A DNA stretch of 64,000 nucleotides from assembly GCA_042091275.1 (NCBI GenBank), contig JBELHR010000010.1, positions 4,272 through 68,271 of the forward strand, read 5' to 3'. This DNA comes from JBELHR01 sp042091275. Its GTDB lineage: Bacteria; Bacteroidota; Bacteroidia; Flavobacteriales; Flavobacteriaceae. Each line of letters starts with the position of its first letter. The first letter of the stretch is position 1. This document shows positions 44,408 through 54,114 of this stretch, piece by piece. Made by a program: the position numbers and the translations under genes. Below the pieces are notes generated by a model. It was given only the letters and a program-made list of their open reading frames with translations, had not been told where the DNA came from and ran no database searches.

Positions 44408-45499
44408 ATGAAAGCTGGAATTGTAGGCCTACCAAATGTAGGGAAATCAACATTATTTAATTGTTTGTCCAATGCCAAGGCTCAAAGTGCAAATTTCCCT
44501 TTTTGTACTATTGAACCTAATATAGGTGTGGTAAATGTCCCAGATCCAAGGTTGCAAAATCTAGCGGATTTGGTGGAGCCAGATAAGGTTCAGCCTGCTA
44601 TCGTGGAGATTGTAGATATTGCTGGATTGGTAAGAGGAGCTTCCAAAGGAGAAGGCCTCGGGAATCAGTTTTTAGCGAATATCCGAGAAACCGACGCAAT
44701 TATTCATGTTTTGCGTTGTTTTGAAAACGATAACATCATCCATGTCGACGGTTCTGTTGACCCTGTAAGAGATAAGGAGACCATTGATATAGAACTTCAG
44801 TTAAAGGATTTAGAGGCAGTAGAAAAGCGTTTAGAACGCGTAAAACGAACTGCAAAAACTGGAAATAAAGAAGCGCAAGCAGAATTGGCAGTCCTAAACA
44901 AAATTGAGGAGTCTCTGTTGAAGGGAGAATCTGTTAGGGCAATTGACTTTACTGAAAAGGAATTAGAATTTGTCGATGCCTTACAATTTATAACCTCCAA
45001 GCCTGTACTTTACGTTTGTAATGTAGATGAATCCTCTGCGGTTAATGGAAACGCATTTGTGGATAAAGTTAGAGAGGCGGTTGCTAATGAAGATGCAGAA
45101 GTACTCGTGTTAGCTGTTGGAACAGAAGCAGATATTAACGAGTTGGACGACTATGAAGAGCGTCAAATGTTCCTTGCAGATATTGGTTTGGAAGAACCAG
45201 GTAGTTCAAAATTGATTCGTTCAGCCTATGCGCTATTGAATCTTCAGACCTACTTTACTGCTGGTAAAAAAGAAGTTCGTGCTTGGACCATTCACATCGG
45301 TGATACGGCACCTCAAGCTGCAGGTGTAATTCACACGGATTTTGAAAAAGGGTTTATCCGAGCGGAAGTAATTAAATATGACGATTATATTTCTTTAGGG
45401 AGCGAAGCCAAGGTTAAAGAAGCTGGAAAGCTATCTATTGAAGGAAAAGAATATATTGTTCAAGACGGAGATTTGATGAACTTTAGATTCAACGTTTAA
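44408..45499 (+). CDS. ychF: Ribosome-associated ATPase YchF/Ola1
   Basis: This 363-residue Obg-family P-loop protein has GLPNVGKS (7-14), SANFPFCTIEPN, DIAGLVRGASKGEGLGN and, in place of NKxD, NVDE (VCNVDES), which explains its ATP preference. A coiled coil (about 120-185) and a C-terminal TGS domain (from about 275, ending GDLMNFRFNV) complete it. It binds ribosomes and affects stress responses. It is a single-gene unit with its own promoter and terminator. Confidence 0.97.
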   Translation: MKAGIVGLPNVGKSTLFNCLSNAKAQSANFPFCTIEPNIGVVNVPDPRLQNLADLVEPDKVQPAIVEIVDIAGLVRGASKGEGLGNQFLANIRETDAIIHVLRCFENDNIIHVDGSVDPVRDKETIDIELQLKDLEAVEKRLERVKRTAKTGNKEAQAELAVLNKIEESLLKGESVRAIDFTEKELEFVDALQFITSKPVLYVCNVDESSAVNGNAFVDKVREAVANEDAEVLVLAVGTEADINELDDYEERQMFLADIGLEEPGSSKLIRSAYALLNLQTYFTAGKKEVRAWTIHIGDTAPQAAGVIHTDFEKGFIRAEVIKYDDYISLGSEAKVKEAGKLSIEGKEYIVQDGDLMNFRFNV

Positions 45500-45525
45500 G
45501 TTTTTTGAGCAAATCAAAAATTGAT

Positions 45526-45564
45526 AAAAAGTCTGTTAATAATTATTTTAACAGACTTTTTTTT
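45526..45564 (+). terminator. Intrinsic terminator after ychF
   Basis: GTCTGTTAA (45531-45539) pairs with TTAACAGAC (45548-45556), flanked by A5 and T8. Confidence 0.92.
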
Positions 45565-45614
45565 ATTGCCTCTATTATTCTAAATTAGCAACACTTCAAG
45601 TTTTAAATTCACCT

Positions 45615-47465
45615 ATGGCCGCAGAGACTAAATATACCGAAGACAATATTAGATCTTTAGATTGGAAGGAGCATATCCGTATGCGTCCTGGTATGTATAT
45701 CGGTAAACTTGGAGACGGTTCTTCCCCGGATGACGGTATTTATATTCTTCTAAAAGAAGTTTTGGATAATTCCATTGATGAGTTTGTCATGGGCTCCGGA
45801 AAAACAATAGAAATTCAGATTAAAGAGGATCAAGTCAGCGTCCGAGATTACGGGAGAGGTATTCCATTGGGTAAAGTAGTAGATGTGGTATCCAAAATGA
45901 ATACTGGAGGTAAATACGACTCTAAGGCTTTTAAAAAATCTGTCGGTCTCAACGGGGTTGGTACCAAGGCTGTAAACGCGCTTTCTGTCAATTTTAAAGT
46001 TCAAGCGGTTCGAGACGGAGAAACAAAATATGCGGAGTTTTCCAAAGGAGAACTGCTGTTAGATTCCGATAGAGAGAAAACTTCTCAGAGAAAGGGAACA
46101 AAAATTAGTTTTACTCCCGATTCTAGTATTTTCCACAACTTTAAGTACCGAAATGAGTACGTGGTGAAAATGATAAAAAACTATGTTTATCTCAATAGGG
46201 GATTAACTATAGTTTTTAACGGAGAAAAGTATTTTTCTGAATTTGGTTTAAAAGATCTTTTAGAGGAAAATATTGAAGAAACTGCGAGATTATTTCCAGT
46301 AATTCACCTTCAAGAAAGTGATATTGAATTGGCTTTGACCTTTTCTAAGGCTCAGTATAATGAAGAATATCACTCTTTTGTAAACGGTCAACACACCACC
46401 CAAGGAGGAACGCATCTCGCTGCTTTTAGAGAGGCTCTGGTGAAAACGATAAGAGATTTTTTCGGCAAAAATTTTGACGCTGCTGATATACGAAAATCGG
46501 TTGTGGCTGCCATAGCGATAAAAGTAATGGAACCTGTTTTTGAGAGTCAAACCAAAACAAAATTGGGTTCTACAGAAATGGGAGGAGGTCTGCCGACGGT
46601 GAGGACTTTTATAAATGACTTTATCGGTAGAAACTTAGATAATTTCCTGCACAAGAATACCGATATAGCTGAGCAGATTCACAAAAAAATCCTTCAAGCA
46701 GAAAAGGAGAGAAAGGAACTCTCTGGAATCCGAAAATTAGCAAAGGAACGCGCTAAAAAAGCGTCTTTACACAATAAGAAATTAAGAGATTGTAGGGTGC
46801 ATCTCGGAGATATAAAAAAGGATAATTACCTGGAATCTACTTTGTTTATTACAGAGGGGGACTCGGCCAGTGGATCGATTACAAAGTCTCGAAACGTCAA
46901 TACCCAAGCGGTCTTTTCTTTAAAGGGTAAGCCGCTGAATTCATTCGGTTTGTCTAAAAAAATCGTTTATGAAAATGAGGAGTTTAATTTACTCCAGGCC
47001 GCCTTAAATATTGAAGATGGTATAGAGAATTTGCGTTATAACAATATTGTAATTGCCACAGATGCGGATGTCGACGGTATGCATATTCGCTTGTTGCTAA
47101 TCACCTTCTTTTTGCAGTTTTTCCCGGAAGTGATCAAAGAGGGACATCTGTATATTCTAGAAACCCCCTTGTTTAGAGTTAGAAATAAAAAAGAGACCCA
47201 TTATTGCTATAGCGAAGAGGAGAAACAAGAGGCCAACGATAAACTTACTGGTAAAGTGGAAATCACCCGATTTAAAGGTTTAGGGGAAATATCTCCAGAC
47301 GAATTTAGAAATTTCATCGGGGAGGATATTCGCTTGGATCCGGTTATGTTGGACAAGGAAAAATCCATTGCAGAGCTGTTAGAGTTCTATATGGGTAAAA
47401 ATACTCCGGATCGTCAAAAGTTTATTATCAATAATTTAAAAGTAGAATTAGATCTTGTCGAATAA
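45615..47465 (+). CDS. parE: DNA topoisomerase IV subunit B
   Basis: In this 616-residue type IIA topoisomerase ATPase subunit the GHKL site has EVLDNSIDEF (about 48-57), DYGRGIP and GLNGVGTKAVNAL. The TOPRIM domain has EGDSASG (about 414-420) and DADVDG (483-488). The length is short, as for ParE-type subunits, and it is immediately followed by parC. Assignment to Topo IV rather than gyrase rests on this pairing and length. The two subunits decatenate daughter chromosomes. Confidence 0.93.
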   Translation: MAAETKYTEDNIRSLDWKEHIRMRPGMYIGKLGDGSSPDDGIYILLKEVLDNSIDEFVMGSGKTIEIQIKEDQVSVRDYGRGIPLGKVVDVVSKMNTGGKYDSKAFKKSVGLNGVGTKAVNALSVNFKVQAVRDGETKYAEFSKGELLLDSDREKTSQRKGTKISFTPDSSIFHNFKYRNEYVVKMIKNYVYLNRGLTIVFNGEKYFSEFGLKDLLEENIEETARLFPVIHLQESDIELALTFSKAQYNEEYHSFVNGQHTTQGGTHLAAFREALVKTIRDFFGKNFDAADIRKSVVAAIAIKVMEPVFESQTKTKLGSTEMGGGLPTVRTFINDFIGRNLDNFLHKNTDIAEQIHKKILQAEKERKELSGIRKLAKERAKKASLHNKKLRDCRVHLGDIKKDNYLESTLFITEGDSASGSITKSRNVNTQAVFSLKGKPLNSFGLSKKIVYENEEFNLLQAALNIEDGIENLRYNNIVIATDADVDGMHIRLLLITFFLQFFPEVIKEGHLYILETPLFRVRNKKETHYCYSEEEKQEANDKLTGKVEITRFKGLGEISPDEFRNFIGEDIRLDPVMLDKEKSIAELLEFYMGKNTPDRQKFIINNLKVELDLVE

Positions 47466-47466
47466 T

Positions 47467-50025
47467 ATGAATCCCGAAGCTTTAGAAAATGATTTTGCTC
47501 AGGAAGGTACCATTACCAAGGTTACTGGTATGTATAAGGAATGGTTTTTGGACTATGCCTCTTATGTGATTTTGGAACGTGCTGTTCCTTCTATGGAGGA
47601 TGGTTTTAAGCCGGTGCAGCGCAGAATTTTACAATCCATGAAGGATTTGGACGATGGGAGATATAATAAAGTCGCAAATCTAGTTGGGCATACCATGCAG
47701 TATCACCCGCATGGAGACGCCTCTATCGCCGATGCCATGGTGCAATTGGGGCAAAAGGAGCTGCTTATCGATATGCAGGGAAACTGGGGGAATATTCTCA
47801 CCGGAGATCGTGCTGCAGCCTCTCGATATATTGAAGCTCGTCTGTCCAAATTTGCTTTGTCAGTCGTATTTAATCCAAAAACGACAGGTTGGCAAGCATC
47901 GTATGACGGTCGTCGCAAGGAACCAATTAATCTGCCTGTTAAGTTTCCTTTATTACTCACGCAAGGAGCAGAAGGAATCGCAGTTGGATTGTCAACAAAA
48001 ATACTACCGCACAATTTTGTCGAACTCATAGACGCTTCGATCAAATATTTAAAGGGCCGTTCGTTTACCTTGTTTCCTGATTTTATGACAGGAGGGACTG
48101 CAGATATAAGTAATTACCAAGACGGGGTTCGAGGTGGAAAAGTACGTGTTAGAGCTAAAATTGAACAATTAGATAAAAAAACTTTAGTCATAAGAGAGAT
48201 TCCTTTTGGAACGACCACTAGTAGTCTTATAGACTCTATTCTAAAGGCAAATGACAAAGGAAAAATTAAAATCAAAAAGGTAGAGGATAACACTGCTGAA
48301 AATGTAGAGATTCTCATTCATTTACCTGCGGGTATATCTCCGGATAAAACCATTGATGCCCTATATGCCTTTTCAAACTGTGAGAATTCAATATCTCCTC
48401 TTTGCTGCGTAATCCAGGATAATAAACCGAGATTTATTGGAGTTTCTGAACTTCTTAAATATTCCGCAGACCATACGGTAGATTTACTCAAAAAGGAATT
48501 AGAAATTCAATTAGAGGAATTGGAGGCCCAATGGCACGCCTCTTCCTTGGAGCGAATTTTTATCGAAAAGCGAATCTATCGCGATATTGAAGAGCAAGAA
48601 ACCTGGGAAGGAGTTCTCAATGCTATAGATGAAGGTCTAAAGCCATTTATAGGTCACTTAAAGAGGCCCATAGTGGAGGCCGATTTGGTGCGATTGACAG
48701 AAATTAAAATTAAGCGTATTTCGAAATTTGATTTGGACAAAGCGCAACAGTATATCGATGGATTGGAAGAGCAAATTGCAAAGGTCAAAGACCATCTCGC
48801 CAACCTTATTGTCTATGCCATTGATTATTTCGCAGATTTAAAAAAGAAATATGCCAAAGGTAGAGAACGCAAGACAGAACTGGCTAGTTTTGATGATATC
48901 GTGGCTACAAAAGTAGTAATACGCAACGAAAAACTCTATGTAAACAGGGAAGAAGGTTTTGTAGGTACCTCCTTGAAAAAAGATGAATTCATAGAAGAAT
49001 GCTCTGATATAGACGATATAATAGTCTTTAGAAACGACGGTTCTATGACAATTACCCGCGTTAGCGCAAAAACCTTTGTAGGTAAAGATATTCGCCATGT
49101 CGCTGTCTTTAAGAAAAACGATAAAAGAACGGTTTATAACCTGATATATCAAGATGGACGCGGAGGATCTACTTTTATGAAGCGATTTTTTGTCACCTCA
49201 ATCACTCGCGACAAAGTTTACGATTTGACCAATGGTAGCAAAGGTTCTAAGCTCCATTACTTTTCCGCAAACAAAAATGGAGAAGCCGAGGTGGTTTCTG
49301 TCAATTTAAGGGCGGTAGGTACAGTTAAAAAATTAAAATGGGATCTCGATTTTTCAGATTTAATAATCAAAGGAAGATCGTCTAAAGGAAATTTGGTAAC
49401 CAAATTGCCTGTGCGTAAGATAGAATTCAAATCTGCAGGTCAATCCACGCTAAAGCCGCGTAAAATTTGGTTTGATGAGACGGTAAAGCGTTTAAACGTA
49501 GATAATCGAGGAATACTTCTGGGAGAATTCAAGCCAGAGGACGAACTTATTCAGATAGATAAGAAAGGAAATTTGAAAACTTTTAAGCCCGACTTAAGTG
49601 TTCATTTTAGCGACGACTTGTTGGTTCTAGAGAAATGGAATTCCAAAAAACCAATTTCGGTACTCTATTTTGATGGAGATAAGTCTCGCTATTATATCAA
49701 GCGTTTTATGAGTGAATCCAATAAGGAGGAATTTATTATTTCAGATAACAGCAAGAGTCAACTCCTCCATGTGAGCACCGCTTACAGACCGAGTGTTGAA
49801 GTGGTGTTTTCCAAAAGAAACTTAGAGAGTGAAGTTATTGATTTTGAATCATTTATAAGTGTTAAAGGAATCAAAGCTTTAGGTAACCAATTCAGTGTCG
49901 AAAAAATTAAAAAGGTTACTATTTTGGAGGACCTCCCTTATGAGGAACCAGTTGAGCTTCCTGCGGAAGAACCAAAAGCCAATCTCGAATCAGAAAGTCA
50001 AGCTTCTTTATTTGACAAAGATTAA
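47467..50025 (+). CDS. parC: DNA topoisomerase IV subunit A
   Basis: This 852-residue cleavage subunit starts at ATG 47467, 1 nt after the parE stop; a TTG four codons earlier is also possible. The catalytic tyrosine is Y121 in AAASRYIEARLSKFA, after HPHGDASIADAMV. The C-terminal region (about 470-830) contains imperfect propeller-blade repeats but no clear GyrA box, as expected for ParC. An acidic/proline tail ends the protein. Its stop shares TTAA with the convergent BtuF-like gene. Confidence 0.93.
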   Translation: MNPEALENDFAQEGTITKVTGMYKEWFLDYASYVILERAVPSMEDGFKPVQRRILQSMKDLDDGRYNKVANLVGHTMQYHPHGDASIADAMVQLGQKELLIDMQGNWGNILTGDRAAASRYIEARLSKFALSVVFNPKTTGWQASYDGRRKEPINLPVKFPLLLTQGAEGIAVGLSTKILPHNFVELIDASIKYLKGRSFTLFPDFMTGGTADISNYQDGVRGGKVRVRAKIEQLDKKTLVIREIPFGTTTSSLIDSILKANDKGKIKIKKVEDNTAENVEILIHLPAGISPDKTIDALYAFSNCENSISPLCCVIQDNKPRFIGVSELLKYSADHTVDLLKKELEIQLEELEAQWHASSLERIFIEKRIYRDIEEQETWEGVLNAIDEGLKPFIGHLKRPIVEADLVRLTEIKIKRISKFDLDKAQQYIDGLEEQIAKVKDHLANLIVYAIDYFADLKKKYAKGRERKTELASFDDIVATKVVIRNEKLYVNREEGFVGTSLKKDEFIEECSDIDDIIVFRNDGSMTITRVSAKTFVGKDIRHVAVFKKNDKRTVYNLIYQDGRGGSTFMKRFFVTSITRDKVYDLTNGSKGSKLHYFSANKNGEAEVVSVNLRAVGTVKKLKWDLDFSDLIIKGRSSKGNLVTKLPVRKIEFKSAGQSTLKPRKIWFDETVKRLNVDNRGILLGEFKPEDELIQIDKKGNLKTFKPDLSVHFSDDLLVLEKWNSKKPISVLYFDGDKSRYYIKRFMSESNKEEFIISDNSKSQLLHVSTAYRPSVEVVFSKRNLESEVIDFESFISVKGIKALGNQFSVEKIKKVTILEDLPYEEPVELPAEEPKANLESESQASLFDKD

Positions 50026-51140
50026 TTCAGTCTATCAAAGAATTTAGTCTTGTATTTACTGTCCAAAGAGTCTTGTGAGGTAAAGTATAAAATATCGGAA
50101 AGTACCCAGTCTGGGTGAAGAGGTGCTTGGTCAAAATATAGGAAGGAACCGTTTTTACTCTTTCTCATGGCGTAGGAAAAAACGCGATTTTCCGCAACAG
50201 CTTTCAGATTGTTGTAGAGAGGGTTAGCAGTTCTGAGCTTTTCTAAGCTGCTCGCATTATCCGGTGCAAACCAATATTCTGCATTTTTAGACTCAAAGAC
50301 TACCGCCTCTGGATCCAGAGAAAGGCTGGCTGTTTTTGTGTTGTCTGAATAGATATAATGCAGTCCTGCATCTTTGTAGAAGGTTGCCATAAAGGAATTT
50401 CCTCCCGGGGCATACCAAATACCATTAAAAATTGACCCTGAGATTACTGTTTTATTTTTGTCGACCTCTTTTTTCTTCAGGGAGATATAATTGTTTTTTA
50501 CGCTATTAAAATAGTTTTGAGCACGTTCTACTTCTTGAAATAAATAACCATAAACATAGATCCATTCTGTTCGAGCCAAGGGGCTTTTTTCTCTCCAATC
50601 CCCATTGTAAAGGATAGGTATATTGGCTTTGTTAAGAAAATCATGACCCGAAATTTCTCCGTTTAAGGAAAAGGCCATGAGCAAATCCGGATTCAAATTG
50701 TAAATCAATTCGAGATTCATCAACTCGTTTTCGCCTATGTCGACAATTTCTTTGTTTGTGGCTCTATCGTAGACGATATCAGACGAGATATAGTTGATAT
50801 TTGGAAATGCAACTATACTTTTATCTACTTCGAGTTCTTCCAAATAGGGAATAAAGGTGCTCGATGTTGGTATAATCCGCTCTACTGGAACATCTATAAC
50901 CGTGAGATCTTTCAATGCAGATGGAATATTTTGTCCTTTTTCTCTTAAGACATATCGGACCGTATCTGGTTTTCCAAAATCAGAAATAATAGATAAAACT
51001 TTGGTGTTTTCTAGTTTTTCAATCACAAAGCCTTTGGCATATTCTGGAACAAATACAGCTTGTAAATCCCCATTTAACTCGGGCTTTACACTACATCCAA
51101 ATGTTATTGATAATGCAAAAATCCATACAAAATTTCTCAT
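50022..51140 (-). CDS. ABC transporter substrate-binding lipoprotein (BtuF-like)
   Basis: This 372-residue periplasmic binding protein of the helical-backbone type (PF01497) starts at ATG 51140-51138, giving MRNFVWIFALSITFGC with lipobox cysteine C16. Segments NLELIYNLNPDLLMAFSL and NGIWYAPGGNSFMATFYKDAGLHYI are family-like. The divergent neighbour is a B12 receptor gene behind a cobalamin riboswitch, so cobalamin is the likely ligand; heme or siderophores remain possible. No btuC or btuD genes are in the window. The riboswitch is on the opposite strand and does not control it directly. Confidence 0.83.
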   Translation of the reverse strand: MRNFVWIFALSITFGCSVKPELNGDLQAVFVPEYAKGFVIEKLENTKVLSIISDFGKPDTVRYVLREKGQNIPSALKDLTVIDVPVERIIPTSSTFIPYLEELEVDKSIVAFPNINYISSDIVYDRATNKEIVDIGENELMNLELIYNLNPDLLMAFSLNGEISGHDFLNKANIPILYNGDWREKSPLARTEWIYVYGYLFQEVERAQNYFNSVKNNYISLKKKEVDKNKTVISGSIFNGIWYAPGGNSFMATFYKDAGLHYIYSDNTKTASLSLDPEAVVFESKNAEYWFAPDNASSLEKLRTANPLYNNLKAVAENRVFSYAMRKSKNGSFLYFDQAPLHPDWVLSDILYFTSQDSLDSKYKTKFFDRLN

Positions 51141-51187
51141 TTGTTTATAAAATATCAATTATTATTAGACAAAAATATAATTTAATT

Positions 51188-51195
51188 TATATTTG
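51188..51195 (+). promoter_or_regulatory. -7 promoter box of riboswitch-btuB transcript
   Basis: TATATTTG matches TAnnTTTG and ends about 11 nt before the conserved 5' part of the cobalamin riboswitch. A -33 box is not obvious. Confidence 0.6.
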
Positions 51196-51199
51196 CAGC

Positions 51200-51363
51200 G
51201 AAATTTGGTTCTTACTTTGGTAAGATTAAAAGGGAATCTTGTTAGAATCAAGAGCTGTTCCCGCAACTGTAAACTCAATACATGTGCTTTTTATTAATCC
51301 ACTGGGTCCTTTAGGATTTGGGAAGGAAAAAAGTTTCGAGTGAGCCAGGAGACCTGCCTGTTC
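51200..51363 (+). ncRNA. Cobalamin riboswitch
   Basis: The region has the conserved order of a cobalamin riboswitch: GGTTCTTACTTTGGTAAG at the 5' side, AAAAGGGAAT, GCTGTTCCCGCAACTGTAA, CCACTGG, TGGGAAGG and the B12 box GAGCCAGGAGACCTGCC (about 51343-51358). It lies between its promoter and the TonB receptor gene, about 80 nt before the start codon. High adenosylcobalamin would shut off receptor expression. No U-rich terminator follows, so control is probably at translation initiation. Confidence 0.95.
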
Positions 51364-51442
51364 AAAACATAAGTACAAACTTTCGGGATAGAAGTTTAGT
51401 TTAAAACCTATAACTCTTTACCTGAAAACAAATGAATCAATC

Positions 51443-53371
51443 ATGTCAAACAACAAAACTGTGTTGTTGTGCATCGCAATGGTCGCTTGTTTTTACGGAA
51501 ACACGCATGCACAAACCACCCCACAAACTGAACAGTTAAATACTGTTGAGATTGAAGCCTCCACTTTCGCACAGAAAAAGAATGTCGAAGGGAAAATTAT
51601 CCAAAAATTAGATAGTATCGATTTGGTTGCCTTTCAAGGGCAATCCCTGTCCAATGCCTTAAATTCTCTACAAGGAGTTTATATCGCTGGTAGTAATTCT
51701 GTTACAGGATCTGTCAAAGGTATTAGTATTAGAGGTGGAAATACCAAACAAGTTCTTATCCTTATCGATGGAGTTCCAGTAAACGATCCTTCCAGTATTG
51801 ATAATAGTTTTGATTTAAATTTGATTTCACTTGACAGAGTAGAGAGTGTAGAACTAATGAAAGGTGCCTCGAGTACACTTTACGGTTCTGGTGCTGCTGT
51901 AGGTGTTATTAATATCATCACAAAAAAGCCTAGTGGAGATGAGTTGAATATCACCTTTAATTCTTCTTTGAGAACAGAGCAAGAATCTGACGATAAGTCT
52001 CGCTTTAACAGAGTGGACAACAACTTAATCGTGTCGGGAAGTACTAATGGATTTGACTGGCAGTTTCAAGGTGCTCTAAATAGTACATCTGGTATCTCTG
52101 AGGCATACGACGAGAATGGTGATTTTGAAAAAGATGGATTTGAATCTCAAAACATCAACATCAAATTGGGTCAGCGTTTTTCTAATAGTTTTAAAATCGA
52201 TGGATTTTACAGTTTCCAAAATAATCAGCAGGATTTTGATGGTGGTGCATTTGTAGATAGTGATATCAATACCTCACAATCCAAAATGAACCGCGTAGGT
52301 TTGGTGCCAAACTACAAGTATAGAAACGGTTCTGTTCAATGGCAAAATACCTTTACCGATATCGAGAGATCCTACGTGAGAGAAAATACATTTTCTGGAA
52401 CAGTTGACGATTCTAGCTATGAGACGGAATCTTTTAAATCGGATCTTTTTAATCAAGTTAAACTCGGTGATAGAATTAGCAATATTACGGGAGCGAGTTT
52501 TGAATATCAGAACACACGTAACTACGGTCCTTTTGAGGTAGTTCAAGGAGAACTCTACCAATTTAGAGTCTTTGACGTTTACAGTTCATTCGCTTATAGA
52601 AGTCCAGCTAACTTTGGATTTGATTTGGGAGCGAGATATAATTACCACAATATTTATGAGGGAAATTTCACTTATGATGTAAATGGATTTTATGAATTAA
52701 AAGACACGTTTGTATCTAGCTTAAAACTTTTTGCTTCTTATGCTACTTCTTATAATACGCCTAGTCTATATCAATTATTTTCTCAATATGGGAATACGGA
52801 TTTAGAGCCAGAAACCTCAGAGAATTTCGAAGTAGGTTTATTCCTTAAAGAAAACAACCGATTTGATTTCTCCGTTGTTTATTTCAATAGGGTAGAAGAG
52901 AATCCAATTCAATTTTATACTGAACCGGTTACTTATGCATCCATGTATGTTAATGGAGCAGACCAGACCTATGAGTTTTCAGGAGTGGAATTAGCCTTAG
53001 ATCTTTCTGTAATTAAGAATTTAGGTTTAAATTTTAGTTATACCTATACTGAGTTAGACGAAAACAAGGCGAATAACACACCGAAGGACTTATTTAGAGC
53101 TACAGGTGTTTATAATTATATGAGACATAGATTACAACTCAATTATCAATATAATGGATCGCAAATGGTACAAGATTTCAGGTCTTTCCCAGCAGAACTT
53201 GTTTCCTTAGATAGTTACAGTCTATTGGATCTTAACTACAATTATAAATTCAGCTCCTATTTTAATGCTTCTTTTGGAGTAAATAACCTCTTAAACGAAA
53301 ATTATTTCGAACGATTGGGTTATTCCACAATGGGTACCAACTTTATTTTAGGTCTGAATTTCAACCTCTAA
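51443..53371 (+). CDS. TonB-dependent vitamin B12 receptor (BtuB-like)
   Basis: This 642-residue outer-membrane receptor has a signal peptide (about 1-23, ending NTHAQ) and a plug domain (about 35-150; ISIRGGNTKQVLILIDGVPVNDP, SVELMKGASSTLYGSGAAVGVINI). A 22-strand barrel follows, ending in FILGLNFNL. It has no N-terminal carboxypeptidase-like domain, unlike SusC-type receptors. The riboswitch upstream identifies cobalamin as the ligand. A hairpin terminator follows immediately. The ATG at 51443 is preferred because an upstream ATG at 51432 is in another frame. Confidence 0.93.
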   Translation: MSNNKTVLLCIAMVACFYGNTHAQTTPQTEQLNTVEIEASTFAQKKNVEGKIIQKLDSIDLVAFQGQSLSNALNSLQGVYIAGSNSVTGSVKGISIRGGNTKQVLILIDGVPVNDPSSIDNSFDLNLISLDRVESVELMKGASSTLYGSGAAVGVINIITKKPSGDELNITFNSSLRTEQESDDKSRFNRVDNNLIVSGSTNGFDWQFQGALNSTSGISEAYDENGDFEKDGFESQNINIKLGQRFSNSFKIDGFYSFQNNQQDFDGGAFVDSDINTSQSKMNRVGLVPNYKYRNGSVQWQNTFTDIERSYVRENTFSGTVDDSSYETESFKSDLFNQVKLGDRISNITGASFEYQNTRNYGPFEVVQGELYQFRVFDVYSSFAYRSPANFGFDLGARYNYHNIYEGNFTYDVNGFYELKDTFVSSLKLFASYATSYNTPSLYQLFSQYGNTDLEPETSENFEVGLFLKENNRFDFSVVYFNRVEENPIQFYTEPVTYASMYVNGADQTYEFSGVELALDLSVIKNLGLNFSYTYTELDENKANNTPKDLFRATGVYNYMRHRLQLNYQYNGSQMVQDFRSFPAELVSLDSYSLLDLNYNYKFSSYFNASFGVNNLLNENYFERLGYSTMGTNFILGLNFNL

Positions 53372-53374
53372 GAC

Positions 53375-53402
53375 AAAAGCGCTCCTCGGAGCGTTTTTTT
53401 TT
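53375..53402 (+). terminator. Intrinsic terminator after the B12 receptor gene
   Basis: CGCTCC (53380-53385) and GGAGCG (53388-53393) form a short GC-rich hairpin preceded by A4 and followed by T9. Confidence 0.88.
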
Positions 53403-53425
53403 GCTTTCATAAGGATTAAAATGAC

Positions 53426-53433
53426 TACCTTTC
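53426..53433 (+). promoter_or_regulatory. Possible -7 box of the efflux operon
   Basis: TACCTTTC, one base off TAnnTTTG, lies about 21 nt before the lipoprotein ATG at 53455 and after the preceding terminator. It is the only candidate seen in the short spacer. Confidence 0.35.
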
Positions 53434-53454
53434 ATGTTAAAAAAAAGTTAACAC

Positions 53455-54090
53455 ATGAAGCGTATTTCAATAGTCTTATTTCTATCTATTGTATTGGGGT
53501 CTTGTTCCTCTACAAAAATCACAAACAGCTGGAAACAGTCTAGTTTATCCGATCTCAAAACGGAAAAAATTCTAGTTATGAGCCGGCTTGGAGATGAAGT
53601 AGCAAAGGTTCGTTTTGAAAGCGAATTGACGCAAGGACTAATCCGCAAAGGCTATATGGCTCAGGAGTCTTCAGATGTTTTTCCAGAGCTAAATTCCAAA
53701 GACAAACTAAATCAAAGTTCCAAAGAAATATTGATTTCCAAATTGAAAGATGCTGGAATTAGTGTTGTTGTGGTAACTATCTTAAAAGACGAAGAGGATT
53801 ACGCTGTTCAACAAGTTACAGGCGGAGGCTTAGCCAACCCTTATTACGGCGGAAGCTATATGGGTTTCTACGGGTATTACGATATGTATTATATGGCTCC
53901 TGCCTACAGTGGTACTATGACTACCCAGGCTAAAAAATATGTTCTCGAAACGGTGGTATACGACCTGTCTCGAGATAGTGAGGATCAAATTATTGTGGGA
54001 ATGACTCTGTCTGTAGATAATCCCGAAACACTAGGTGCAAGTTCTGCAGAGGTTAGTGGTATCATACTAAGAGAGCTCTTAAAAAAGTAA
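53455..54090 (+). CDS. Small lipoprotein of unknown function, first gene of RND operon
   Basis: This 211-residue predicted lipoprotein has its lipobox ending at C17 (LGSCSSTK). The mature part has mixed alpha/beta character (LKTEKILVMSRLGDEVAKVRFESELTQGL, ISVVVVTILKD), a glycine/tyrosine-rich loop (about 122-150; NPYYGGSYMGFYGYYDMYYM) and a C-terminal ILRELLKK helix. I do not recognise a specific family, although such SCSS lipoproteins are common in Bacteroidota. It lies 24 nt upstream of the TolC-fusion gene and is probably co-transcribed, so it may be an accessory of the pump at the outer membrane. Confidence 0.7.
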   Translation: MKRISIVLFLSIVLGSCSSTKITNSWKQSSLSDLKTEKILVMSRLGDEVAKVRFESELTQGLIRKGYMAQESSDVFPELNSKDKLNQSSKEILISKLKDAGISVVVVTILKDEEDYAVQQVTGGGLANPYYGGSYMGFYGYYDMYYMAPAYSGTMTTQAKKYVLETVVYDLSRDSEDQIIVGMTLSVDNPETLGASSAEVSGIILRELLKK

Positions 54091-54114
54091 AACTATTTAC
54101 AATTGAGATATAAT

